The notes under the pieces were generated by a model. That model worked only from the letters and a program-made list of their open reading frames with translations, did not search any database and was not told the origin of the DNA. DNA of 64,000 nucleotides, taken from the NCBI RefSeq assembly GCF_014145665.1, contig NZ_JACHTD010000010.1, forward strand, positions 62,001 through 126,000, in the 5' to 3' direction. The position numbers and the translations under genes are program-made. Position 1 is the stretch's first letter. Every line of letters starts with the position of its first letter. This document shows positions 1 through 9,341 of the stretch, in pieces. The stretch comes from Myroides sp. NP-2 (GTDB taxonomy: Bacteria > Bacteroidota > Bacteroidia > Flavobacteriales > Flavobacteriaceae).

Positions 1-48
1 AAAAGAGCTTCACTAGGATAATATTTTTCCTAAAGACATTAAAATATC

Positions 49-79
49 AAACCTCAAACGAAATGTTTGAGGTTTTTTT
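49..79 (+). terminator. Intrinsic terminator of an upstream gene
   Basis: A 10-bp stem (AACCTCAAAC with GTTTGAGGTT, loop GAAAT) is followed by a run of T. It presumably ends a gene lying before the window. An in-frame ATG at 63 falls inside the hairpin, which is why the following symporter gene is started at 111 instead. Confidence 0.8.
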
Positions 80-110
80 ATTTATTTTCGTATTTTTAAA
101 ACAAAAAGAT

Positions 111-1292
111 ATGAAACTACTCAAGAACAGTTTATTATTACAAATTGTTATAGCTATTGCGCTAGGGACTTATTTAGGCGATATTCTCCCCTTGGGAATC
201 AGCCGCATTTTTAGCACTTTCAATGCTATCTTTGGGAATTTTCTAAGCTTTTTTATTCCCTTAATCATCGTCGGATTAATTATTCCTGCGATTGGCAATA
301 TTGGCAAAGAAGCTGGTAAACTCTTAGTGCTAACTACAGCTTTGGCTTATGGCTCCACCCTATTAGCTGGTTTTAGCTCTTACGGGGTTTCTATAAGTAT
401 CTTTCCTCAGTTACTCAATACGCAATCCACAGCATTGGTCGTGAATACAGAAAAGGTACTCCTCCCTTACTTTTCAATCGAAATTCCACCTCTATTTGAT
501 GTAATGAGCGCCTTAATCTTAGCATTCATTATTGGGATTTGTATTTCTAAGGGGCCTTTCACGCATTTAAAGGGCGTTTTTAACGAGTTTCAGTCCATTA
601 TCACTACAGTAATCGAAAGGATTATTATCCCTTGCTTACCTCTCTTTATTTTCGGTGTGTTCTTAAACATGACCTACAGTGGGCAAGTATTTGCTGTACT
701 GGAAACCTTCTTGAAAATTATTGGGGTCATTTTTGCCTTGCATATTGTCTTTTTAGTTTTTCAATATTGCGTGGCCGGAGCGGTGGTAAAAAAGAATCCT
801 TTCCTCCTTATGAAACGCATGTTACCTGCCTATTTCACCGCTTTGGGTACTCAATCCTCTGCGGCTACAATTCCAGTCACTTTGGAGTCGACCTTAAACA
901 ATGGTGTCAATCCTAAAATTGCAGGTTTTGTTGTACCCCTCTGTGCTACTATACACTTGGCGGGAAGTACGCTAAAAATTGTTGCTTGTGCAATTGCCTT
1001 GCTTCTCATTCAAAATACACCGATCGATCCCTTGGCTATGATTGGTTTTATCTTTATGCTAGGCGTAACAATGATTGCCGCTCCCGGGGTTCCTGGCGGA
1101 GCCATTATGGCTGCTTTAGGTGTATTACAATCTATCTTGGGATTCAACCAAGAGCAGCAGACCTTGATGATCGCACTCTATGTTGCCATGGATAGCTTTG
1201 GAACCGCGTGTAATGTGATGGGAGACGGTGCAATCGCACTTATCGTAGACAAAATAGGTATGAAAACCAATGAGGTAGCTGTAGAAGCCTAA
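111..1292 (+). CDS. Dicarboxylate/amino acid:cation symporter family protein (DAACS/SstT-like)
   Basis: Inner-membrane secondary transporter of 393 residues with the hydrophobic pattern of the glutamate/dicarboxylate (GltP/SstT) fold. Visible landmarks are the serine-rich re-entrant loop 1 (TQSSAATIP, residues 247-255), re-entrant loop 2 (APGVPGG, about 324-330) and a TM8 segment with MDSFGTACN. The ATG at 111 is chosen because the upstream in-frame ATG at 63 lies inside a terminator hairpin. The TM7 position that is usually NMDG(T) reads HLAGST (282-287), so sodium/substrate coordination may differ from classic glutamate carriers. It stands alone, followed by a strong bidirectional terminator. 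The substrate is not predictable from the sequence; small neutral amino acids such as serine/threonine are one possibility. Confidence 0.85.
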   Translation: MKLLKNSLLLQIVIAIALGTYLGDILPLGISRIFSTFNAIFGNFLSFFIPLIIVGLIIPAIGNIGKEAGKLLVLTTALAYGSTLLAGFSSYGVSISIFPQLLNTQSTALVVNTEKVLLPYFSIEIPPLFDVMSALILAFIIGICISKGPFTHLKGVFNEFQSIITTVIERIIIPCLPLFIFGVFLNMTYSGQVFAVLETFLKIIGVIFALHIVFLVFQYCVAGAVVKKNPFLLMKRMLPAYFTALGTQSSAATIPVTLESTLNNGVNPKIAGFVVPLCATIHLAGSTLKIVACAIALLLIQNTPIDPLAMIGFIFMLGVTMIAAPGVPGGAIMAALGVLQSILGFNQEQQTLMIALYVAMDSFGTACNVMGDGAIALIVDKIGMKTNEVAVEA

Positions 1293-1312
1293 TGCTCAAA
1301 AAATAAAACCTA

Positions 1313-1360
1313 TAGATACAAAAAAAGTCAGAAGAAATCTTCTGACTTTTTTTGTATCTA
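1313..1360. terminator. Bidirectional intrinsic terminator
   Basis: A perfect 23-bp inverted repeat (1313-1335 with 1338-1360) has A-runs on one side and T-runs on the other. It can end the symporter gene on the plus strand and the 2TM gene on the minus strand. Confidence 0.9.
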
Positions 1361-1457
1361 TCTATTGACAGCTTCTACTTAAATCATTTTAGTGTTTATT
1401 ATCATCAGCTAATCAAACATAAAACACCCCAAAAACACAAAATACCTTTTGTTTACT

Positions 1458-1757
1458 TTACTTCTTTTCTTGCGCATATAGCGCATATTTTTTGGAAAAT
1501 TTTTTGTAGTAATAACCATGGATTAGCCACATCAAAGGACCGTAAATTGTGATTCCTCCCAAGACCCAAACCCCAAAAGCAAAACCTAATCGAGCCCATG
1601 TAAAGGTGTAATTTGCCACAAAAAAATAAGTCAATACCTCAACAAACAAGAGCATGATCAAACCAAAAGCACTTCCATCTAAGAGACAGTATTTGAGGCA
1701 TCCACTTTTCCTTCTGTTTTCCCAATCGGTCATAAATTTAAGCTCTGATCTTTTCAT
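1458..1757 (-). CDS. Small 2TM-domain membrane protein
   Basis: A 99-residue protein with two hydrophobic segments (about residues 22-44 and 57-80), a short basic linker (ENRRKSG) before the first and a lysine-rich C-terminal tail. This layout resembles the 2TM-domain proteins common in Flavobacteria, which have no established function. The ATG at 1757 (MKRSEL) is preferred over the upstream ATG at 1823, because the longer version adds a stretch unlike the family and would run into the thi promoter. It is transcribed divergently from the thiamine operon. Assignment to the 2TM family is from the pattern only. Confidence 0.6.
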   Translation of the reverse strand: MKRSELKFMTDWENRRKSGCLKYCLLDGSAFGLIMLLFVEVLTYFFVANYTFTWARLGFAFGVWVLGGITIYGPLMWLIHGYYYKKFSKKYALYAQEKK

Positions 1758-1808
1758 AAGTTGTTCATTTTTAGTCGAATTTAATATTTTTTTAAAAATA
1801 AACCAACA

Positions 1809-1839
1809 TTTGCTTCCTATCAAATAATGCTTATATTTG
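1809..1839 (+). promoter_or_regulatory. Bacteroidota-type promoter of the thiamine operon
   Basis: TTTG at 1809-1812, then exactly 19 nt, then TATATTTG at 1832-1839. This matches the known Bacteroidota housekeeping consensus (TTTG, 17-20 nt, TAnnTTTG) and sits just before the TPP riboswitch, so transcription should start around 1845. Confidence 0.75.
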
Positions 1840-1843
1840 CCTT

Positions 1844-1928
1844 CAACTTTAGGGGTGTCTACATCAGTAGGCTGAGATTTTACCCTTTGAACCTGATCTA
1901 GTTCATACTAGCGTAGGGAAAAGTAAGA
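1844..1928 (+). ncRNA. TPP riboswitch (THI element) upstream of thiS
   Basis: All conserved TPP aptamer blocks are present in order: GGGGTG (1852-1857), a short P3 hairpin (CTAC-ATCA-GTAG), CTGAGA, ACCC, the AACCTGATCT core and GCGTAGGGA. ACTTT before and AAAGT after the core can form P1. It lies between a consensus promoter and thiS and should repress the operon when thiamine pyrophosphate is abundant. The 70 nt before thiS hold a GGTAC/GTACC hairpin (1940-1954) followed by CTTTT, and a segment complementary to the aptamer 5' strand (see findings). Confidence 0.95.
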
Positions 1929-1999
1929 TGACTTCAATTGGTACTTGTCGTACCCTTTTGTAGCCACTCCTAAAGTTGTATCATAAACACAAAAGAGGA

Positions 2000-4068
<2,069 letters not shown>

Positions 4069-4069
4069 G

Positions 4070-4702
4070 ATGGTTGTCATTACTCCCCCCGATATACATC
4101 CCAAAGAGATAAGCCTCGCCAATGAAATGCTGGCGAGGGGCTTACCTCTTTTGCACCTACGCAAGCCAAAATGGACGTTTGAAAACGTGCAAAAATGGGT
4201 GGAAAAGATAAGTTATCAACATAGACAACGACTAGTTATTCACATTCCTACCCTTGTTATGAACAATAAAGTGGAAGTTTTTAAACAATACACTCAACTT
4301 ATCAACACAATAAAGGCTGATTATACCCACTTATCAACAATAAATTGTTCATTTGTTAATAAGTTAGGTAATCAACTGCCCTATTTATCAACAAGTGTTC
4401 ATAACTCTAGCGAATACCAAAAGTTATCAACACAGCATAGACGCGTGTTTTTGAGTCCGGTGTTTTCGAGTATATCAAAAAAGAGCTATCACCCCACAGT
4501 GAATTGGCAGCAAGAAATACAACAATGGTCCTTTCCGTGGATTCATACTGTTGCTTTGGGTGGTGTAACCCCTACCCGACTTTCTGCCGTCCGCGCGATG
4601 GGTTTTAATGACTTTGCGATACTCGGTTCGATTTGGCAAGCCGATGATCCCCTTAAACAATTTGATTTATGTTACCGACAAGACCAATTGCTTTTTCGAT
4701 AG
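4070..4702 (+). CDS. Divergent ThiE/TenI-family protein
   Basis: A 210-residue TIM-barrel protein of the thiamine phosphate synthase/TenI family. Recognisable blocks are LLHLRKP (27-33, substrate loop), STSVHN (107-112), FLSPVFSSISKKSY (127-140) and VALGGVTPTRL (161-171). The usual catalytic IINDR and VHLGQ motifs are replaced by LVIHIP and THLSTIN. True ThiE activity is therefore doubtful, and a TenI-like role (thiazole tautomerase or accessory) is more likely; a complete thiE follows downstream. Its middle third (4213-4432) contains nine DnaA-box-like 9-mers, an unusual DNA-level overlay. It overlaps the thiD start by 34 nt. Confidence 0.75.
   Translation: MVVITPPDIHPKEISLANEMLARGLPLLHLRKPKWTFENVQKWVEKISYQHRQRLVIHIPTLVMNNKVEVFKQYTQLINTIKADYTHLSTINCSFVNKLGNQLPYLSTSVHNSSEYQKLSTQHRRVFLSPVFSSISKKSYHPTVNWQQEIQQWSFPWIHTVALGGVTPTRLSAVRAMGFNDFAILGSIWQADDPLKQFDLCYRQDQLLFR
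4213..4432. repeat. Cluster of DnaA-box-like 9-mers inside the TenI-like gene
   Basis: Exact TTATCAACA occurs at 4213, 4299, 4331, 4385 and 4424. TTATTCACA, a full match to the E. coli DnaA box TTATNCACA, starts at 4236. Close variants are TTATGAACA at 4257 and, on the minus strand, TTATTAACA (4354-4362) and TTATGAACA (4396-4404). TTATCAACA differs from the E. coli consensus at one position. The exact copies fall in all three codon phases, so they are not a protein repeat. I did not see such a cluster elsewhere in the window. Whether DnaA binds is untested. Confidence 0.6.
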
Positions 4703-5421
4703 CGGGATTTGATCCCTGTGCAGGTGCGGGTTTACTAGCCGATTGCAAAACATTTGAAGCAAATCAAGTATACGGCATTGGCATTCTCACGGCCAATACG
4801 ATTCAAACGGAAGATAGCTTCACGGCTCTTCATTGGGAAGAAGGCGACACTGTACGCCAACAATTGGAGGTTCTCCTGCAGCGTTATTCCCCAAGGGTGA
4901 TCAAAATTGGAATTGTCCAATCTGGGGAAGAGCTCTTGACTTATCTCGAGTTGATTCAGCGCTATGCTCCAACTGCATTTGTTGTATGGGACCCCGTATT
5001 GCGCTCGAGTACCCACTTTGACTTGACATCACCCATAGAAGAGAACATGCTGTGGGCGATTTTAGAACAAATCGATTTAATCACCCCCAATTACCCGGAA
5101 ATAGACCTATTAGTAACGGGCACAGCTCCCCCAATAGCAAAGGCCAAATACTTGAGTACTGCTTGTGCTGTTCTTTTAAAAGGTGGACATCACCCCCATT
5201 TAAAGGGGCAGGATCAATTGTTTACCGCCACAGCCCACCACGTCTTTTATCCTCAAAAGATCTATAACACGACCAAACACGGGACAGGGTGCATATTATC
5301 GTCGGCAATTGCCAGCTACGTCGCCCTGGACTACCCTTTATTTTCGGCTATTGCAAAAGCCAAACAATACATCGAAAAAACAATAGGATCCACTTCAACT
5401 TTACTTGCATATCATGTTTAA
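4669..5421 (+). CDS. thiD: Hydroxymethylpyrimidine/phosphomethylpyrimidine kinase ThiD
   Basis: A 250-residue ribokinase-fold enzyme that phosphorylates HMP and HMP phosphate to HMP pyrophosphate. Seen: the N-terminal SIAGFDPCAGAG substrate/phosphate motif (residues 10-21), TANTIQTEDSF, WDPVLRS, the LLKGGHH strand and the C-terminal anion hole HGTGCILSSAIA. The start lies inside the end of the preceding gene (34-nt overlap) and its stop overlaps thiE by 8 nt, which implies translational coupling. The product is condensed with thiazole phosphate by ThiE. Confidence 0.93.
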   Translation: MLPTRPIAFSIAGFDPCAGAGLLADCKTFEANQVYGIGILTANTIQTEDSFTALHWEEGDTVRQQLEVLLQRYSPRVIKIGIVQSGEELLTYLELIQRYAPTAFVVWDPVLRSSTHFDLTSPIEENMLWAILEQIDLITPNYPEIDLLVTGTAPPIAKAKYLSTACAVLLKGGHHPHLKGQDQLFTATAHHVFYPQKIYNTTKHGTGCILSSAIASYVALDYPLFSAIAKAKQYIEKTIGSTSTLLAYHV

Positions 5422-6034
5422 TCCCATTCAATATATCAGTCAAGGTGATACCCCACAAGAACAATTGTATCACATCGAATCTGTTTTAGACGCTGGTCAA
5501 AAATGGATTCAATTTCGCTTTAAGAATACGCTTTCTTCTATTCGTTGGAGCACTGCGGAACAGGTCAAATACCTATGCGAAAAATACCAAGCTACTTTAA
5601 TTATCAACGACCATTCCGATTTAGCGCGTGCTATTGATGCTGATGGCGTTCACTTGGGCTTAGAAGATCAATCCATAGCAGAAGCGCGAATGATCATGCC
5701 TAATAAGATTATTGGCGGTACGGCCAATACCTTGCAGGATGTCCAACAGCATATATTGGCTGGATGCTCTTACATAGGCTTAGGTCCATTGCGCTATACT
5801 TCAGCCAAGCAAAATTTAAGTCCTTTGTTGGGGTATGAGGGATATCGCGTCATCCTTTCTGCATTGACAGAGCAGGAGAAGAAGACACCAATTGTAGCCA
5901 TAGGTGGTATCACCCTGCAAGATATTTCTCCTTTGCAAAACCTAGGGTTATCGGGAATTGCTGTTTCGAGTTTATTCCATCAAAATAAACAACCTCAACA
6001 AATTACACAACAACTAAAAGCTTACTTTTTATGA
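5414..6034 (+). CDS. thiE: Thiamine phosphate synthase ThiE
   Basis: A 206-residue TIM barrel that joins HMP pyrophosphate and thiazole phosphate to thiamine phosphate. Unlike the upstream paralogue it keeps the catalytic set: WIQFRFK (pyrophosphate contact), [31 protein letters not shown] and IVAIGGI. The ATG at 5414 overlaps the thiD stop by 8 nt; a TTG nine bases earlier is possible but less likely. The stop overlaps the thiG start as ATGA. Confidence 0.93.
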   Translation: MFNPIQYISQGDTPQEQLYHIESVLDAGQKWIQFRFKNTLSSIRWSTAEQVKYLCEKYQATLIINDHSDLARAIDADGVHLGLEDQSIAEARMIMPNKIIGGTANTLQDVQQHILAGCSYIGLGPLRYTSAKQNLSPLLGYEGYRVILSALTEQEKKTPIVAIGGITLQDISPLQNLGLSGIAVSSLFHQNKQPQQITQQLKAYFL

Positions 6035-6801
6035 CAGACTTACAACTAGGCGACTACAGCTTTCACTCCCGCTTATTTTTAGGAACGGGCAAATACGGTT
6101 CACCAGCAATAATGGAAGCGGCTACTTTAGCCAGTGGCACAGAATTCGTTACACTTGCCTTAAAGCGATTGGACTTAGCCCAAGAGAACGATCAACTCCT
6201 TGCTCACCTTAACCATCCTCATTTGCGTTTACTTCCTAATACATCGGGAGCGAGAACTGCGAAAGAGGCTGTTCTCGCCGCCCAATTAGCTCGTGAAGCG
6301 CTAGGGACAAATTGGGTAAAAGTAGAAATACACCCCGATCCGAAGTATTTACTTCCCGATCCTATTGAAACCTTACTTGCAACGGAAGCCTTAGCTAAAC
6401 AAGGTTTTTTTGTTTTGCCATACATTCATGCGGATCCTGTATTGTGTAAGCGATTAGAAGAGGCAGGCACAACTGCTGTTATGCCACTAGGTGCCCCCAT
6501 TGGAACCAACAAGGGATTGCGAACACAAGATTTTTTAGAAATTATCATTGAAAGCAGTCGAGTGCCCGTGATTGTAGATGCTGGTATTGGTGCGCCTTCT
6601 GATGCAGCAAAAGCGATGGAACTTGGTGCTGATGCAGTATTAGTTAACACTGCCATTGCCGTTGCAGGAGACCCTGTACAGATGGCAAAAGCCTTTCAAC
6701 AAGCAGTTATTGCAGGTCGTATGGCGTATGAAGCTAGATTAGGTATCGTACAGCATCACGCGCATGCATCTAGTCCATTAACCTCATTTTTGTACGAATA
6801 A
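6031..6801 (+). CDS. thiG: Thiazole synthase ThiG
   Basis: A 256-residue TIM barrel that forms the thiazole ring from deoxyxylulose phosphate, dehydroglycine (from ThiH) and ThiS thiocarboxylate. The Schiff-base lysine is K97 in [16 protein letters not shown]. Other family blocks are [10 protein letters not shown] (16-24), [27 protein letters not shown] and [16 protein letters not shown] overlap with thiE and a 2-nt gap to thiH place it within the same transcript. Confidence 0.96.
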   Translation: MTDLQLGDYSFHSRLFLGTGKYGSPAIMEAATLASGTEFVTLALKRLDLAQENDQLLAHLNHPHLRLLPNTSGARTAKEAVLAAQLAREALGTNWVKVEIHPDPKYLLPDPIETLLATEALAKQGFFVLPYIHADPVLCKRLEEAGTTAVMPLGAPIGTNKGLRTQDFLEIIIESSRVPVIVDAGIGAPSDAAKAMELGADAVLVNTAIAVAGDPVQMAKAFQQAVIAGRMAYEARLGIVQHHAHASSPLTSFLYE

Positions 6802-6803
6802 TC

Positions 6804-7928
6804 ATGAGCTTTTACGAAATATACAAAGACTATGTATGGGAAGAGGTGCGTCAGCAAATTGAAGCCACTACCCCGAGTGATGTTGCCCGTAGTTTAGCCA
6901 AGTCCAAACGAGACATTCGCGATTTTATCCACCTTATATCTCCTGCTGCTCGACCTTTTTTGGAAGAAATGGCGCAATTGAGTCAACAGTTGACTCATAA
7001 GCGTTTTGGCAAAACCATTCAACTTTATACCCCTATGTATTTGAGCAATGAATGCCACAATATCTGTACCTATTGCGGGTTTAGCATGGACAATAAAATT
7101 AGACGCAAAACCCTTGCACCTCCAGAAATTAAACAAGAAATACAGTTACTCAAGAGCCAAGGCTATGACCATATTCTATTAGTAACAGGAGAAGCGAACC
7201 ACACGGTGCATATGCCGTATTTTGAAGATGCGATTAAACAAATACGCCCCCATTTCTCCACCATCTCAATTGAGGTACAACCATTGGAAGAAAAGGATTA
7301 TATCGCATTAGCCCAACTGGGCGTCTATGCTGTTTTGGTTTATCAAGAGACGTATCATGAAGCAGTGTACAAACGCTATCATCCCAAGGGGAAAAAATCT
7401 AATTTCCGCTATCGTTTAGAGACTGCAGATCGCATTGGCCAAGCAGGAATACACAAAATAGGTTTGGGCGTATTGTTGGGATTAGAAGATTGGAGGGTAG
7501 ATAGTTTTTTTACGGCTTTACACCTGGATTATTTACAAAAGAAATATTGGAAGACAAAATACGCTATTTCCTTTCCGCGTTTACGTCCAGCAGAGGGGAA
7601 TGTAGAGCCTAATTTCATTATGGAAGACATTGACTTACTTCAACTCATGTTTGCCTACCGCATTTGGAATGAAGATGTTGAGTTATCTATTTCAACACGT
7701 GAGAGTGAACATTTCCGCAATCACGTCATTGGTTTAGGAGTCACTTCGATGAGTGCAGGTTCCAAAACTAATCCTGGGGGGTACAGTGTAGATCAAGAGT
7801 CACTAGCTCAATTTGAAATTTGTGACAATCGCTCAACAGAAGTAATTCATCGTCTCATTCAATCCAAGGGATACGAACCCGTTTGGACTGATTGGCACGC
7901 GAGTTTTGCTAACTATTTATTGCAATAA
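6804..7928 (+). CDS. thiH: 2-iminoacetate synthase ThiH
   Basis: A 374-residue radical-SAM tyrosine lyase that supplies dehydroglycine (2-iminoacetate) for thiazole formation. The cluster motif C-x3-C-x2-C is at C84/C88/C91 (CHNICTYC) and is followed by GFSMDN. LVTGEANH, YQETYHEAVY and the SAGSKTNPGGY block match the family. The presence of ThiH, and no glycine oxidase ThiO, suggests an anaerobic-style or oxygen-tolerant ThiH route. Confidence 0.96.
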   Translation: MSFYEIYKDYVWEEVRQQIEATTPSDVARSLAKSKRDIRDFIHLISPAARPFLEEMAQLSQQLTHKRFGKTIQLYTPMYLSNECHNICTYCGFSMDNKIRRKTLAPPEIKQEIQLLKSQGYDHILLVTGEANHTVHMPYFEDAIKQIRPHFSTISIEVQPLEEKDYIALAQLGVYAVLVYQETYHEAVYKRYHPKGKKSNFRYRLETADRIGQAGIHKIGLGVLLGLEDWRVDSFFTALHLDYLQKKYWKTKYAISFPRLRPAEGNVEPNFIMEDIDLLQLMFAYRIWNEDVELSISTRESEHFRNHVIGLGVTSMSAGSKTNPGGYSVDQESLAQFEICDNRSTEVIHRLIQSKGYEPVWTDWHASFANYLLQ

Positions 7929-7930
7929 TT

Positions 7931-8641
7931 ATGTTAGAAGTACACGATTTTATGCGTTACAGTCGACCCATGAATATCACAGCGGTCGGCGTTGAAGGGC
8001 AACTAAAGATTAAAGAGGCTCGAGTATTGGTCATTGGAGCTGGAGGATTGGGTTCGCCTATCCTCACCTATTTAGCTGCATCTGGAGTTGGACAGTTGGG
8101 GGTTGTTGATTTTGATCGCGTAGAGATTCACAATTTACACCGTCAAATAGTATTCACAGAAGGGGATATTGGCCAATGTAAGGCGACAATTGCAGCCCAG
8201 CGCTTGTCACAGCTAAACCCACATATTTGTATACGTTCACATAGCCAAAAACTTACAGAGGCCAATGTGCTACAGCTAGTAGAACACTATGATTACGTGG
8301 TGGATGGGACGGATAATTTTGCCACTAGATACTTGGTTAACGATGCTTGTGTACAATTAGGCAAGCCCTTAATTTACGGTACGATATTGGGTTTCCAAGG
8401 GCAGCTAGCGGTTTTTAATCACAAGCAATCTAAAGACTTACGAGCCATTTTCCCTGAGATGCCAGATCCGAAAGATGTACCAAATTGCAGTTTAAACGGC
8501 GTACTGGGCACATTTCCAGGAATCATCGGCACCATGATGGCACAAGAAACCCTGAAAGTGATTGTAGATGCACAACCTCTACACAATCAATTGCTGTTGA
8601 TTGACACGTTGAATTGGAATCTTCGAGTGTTGACCTTTTAA
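7931..8641 (+). CDS. thiF: ThiS adenylyltransferase ThiF (E1-like, lacking zinc cysteines)
   Basis: A 236-residue E1-like enzyme expected to adenylate the ThiS C-terminus. Nucleotide binding: VIGAGGLGSP (35-43), VVDFDRVEIHNLHRQ (58-72) and YDYVVDGTDNFATRY. The two CxxC zinc motifs typical of MoeB/ThiF are absent; the C-terminal half has a single Cys (PNCSLNGVLG). It is also slightly short. A sulfurtransferase partner is not encoded nearby. It is the last gene of the operon and its stop codon lies in the loop of a terminator hairpin. The exact start (7931 or the ATG at 7952) is uncertain. Confidence 0.88.
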   Translation: MLEVHDFMRYSRPMNITAVGVEGQLKIKEARVLVIGAGGLGSPILTYLAASGVGQLGVVDFDRVEIHNLHRQIVFTEGDIGQCKATIAAQRLSQLNPHICIRSHSQKLTEANVLQLVEHYDYVVDGTDNFATRYLVNDACVQLGKPLIYGTILGFQGQLAVFNHKQSKDLRAIFPEMPDPKDVPNCSLNGVLGTFPGIIGTMMAQETLKVIVDAQPLHNQLLLIDTLNWNLRVLTF

Positions 8642-8650
8642 CACTCGAAG
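8621..8650. terminator. Terminator at the end of thiF
   Basis: An 11-bp stem (CTTCGAGTGTT with AACACTCGAAG) has an 8-nt loop that contains the thiF stop codon, followed by a weak T-rich stretch. It lies between the convergent thiF and aat genes and may serve both. Confidence 0.65.
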
Positions 8651-8655
8651 ATCTT

Positions 8656-9300
8656 TTACTTCTTATTGAGATAGTCCATATATTCAGTTCTAGGCATTTC
8701 CTTTGCTCCTAATAGGGCGAGATGAGGGTTGTACACTTGACAATCCAACAAGTAATAGCTTTCTTCCTTTAACTTTTGAATCAGGTGATGAAAGGCCACT
8801 TTACTAGCGTTGGAGACTAAGGAAAACATGCTTTCTCCACAGAAAACACGACCTAAATCAATGCCGTATAGTCCACCGACTAAGCTTCCATTTTGCCAAA
8901 CTTCTACCGATTTTGCCCACCCTTTTTGGTGTAGTTCACAATAGGCTTCGAGCATATCATCGGTAATCCACGTACCGTTTTGTCCCTGTCTCTTTACCCT
9001 TTGACAATGCTGGATTACAGCTCTAAAATTGGTATTAAAAGTGACCTGAAACATTCCTCTATTCAGGATATTTCGCATACTTTTAGAGGGTTTAAATGCA
9101 GAAGGTATCACGACCATCCGCGGATCAGGTGCCCACCAGGTAATGGGTTCCCCATCTTCAAACCACGGAAATACACCCCGTTGATAGGCATGGATAAGCC
9201 AATCGGAGGTCAATGCTCCGCCAATAGCTAAAATACCCGATGGATGCGTTTTTTCCACTGACGGAAAACGCAAAATAGTTGGGTCAAGAATTGTTATCAT
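8656..9300 (-). CDS. aat: Leucyl/phenylalanyl-tRNA-protein transferase
   Basis: A 214-residue N-end-rule enzyme that adds Leu or Phe from charged tRNA to proteins with N-terminal basic residues, marking them for ClpS/ClpAP-type degradation. Family motifs are clear: GILAIGGALTSDWL, YQRGVFPWFEDGEPITWWAPDPRMV, SVEVWQNGSLVGGLYGIDLGRVFCGESMF and DCQVYNPHL. The start codon follows directly on the U-tract of the preceding gene's terminator, leaving no room for a leader, so its own promoter or read-through must be unusual (see findings). Confidence 0.95.
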   Translation of the reverse strand: MITILDPTILRFPSVEKTHPSGILAIGGALTSDWLIHAYQRGVFPWFEDGEPITWWAPDPRMVVIPSAFKPSKSMRNILNRGMFQVTFNTNFRAVIQHCQRVKRQGQNGTWITDDMLEAYCELHQKGWAKSVEVWQNGSLVGGLYGIDLGRVFCGESMFSLVSNASKVAFHHLIQKLKEESYYLLDCQVYNPHLALLGAKEMPRTEYMDYLNKK

Positions 9301-9332
9301 AAAAAAAAATCCCTAATCTCAACGACTAGGGA
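9301..9332 (-). terminator. Terminator of the DUF3127 gene abutting the aat start codon
   Basis: On the minus strand a 9-bp stem (TCCCTAGTC with GATTAGGGA, one G-U pair, loop GTTGA) is followed by nine T residues and then immediately by the aat ATG. Confidence 0.8.
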
Positions 9333-9341
9333 CTATATTAA

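Noticed and set aside
5601..5609. TTATCAACG in thiE as an extra DnaA-type site
   Set aside because: A single word with one further mismatch, outside the cluster, and part of the conserved LIIND motif of ThiE.
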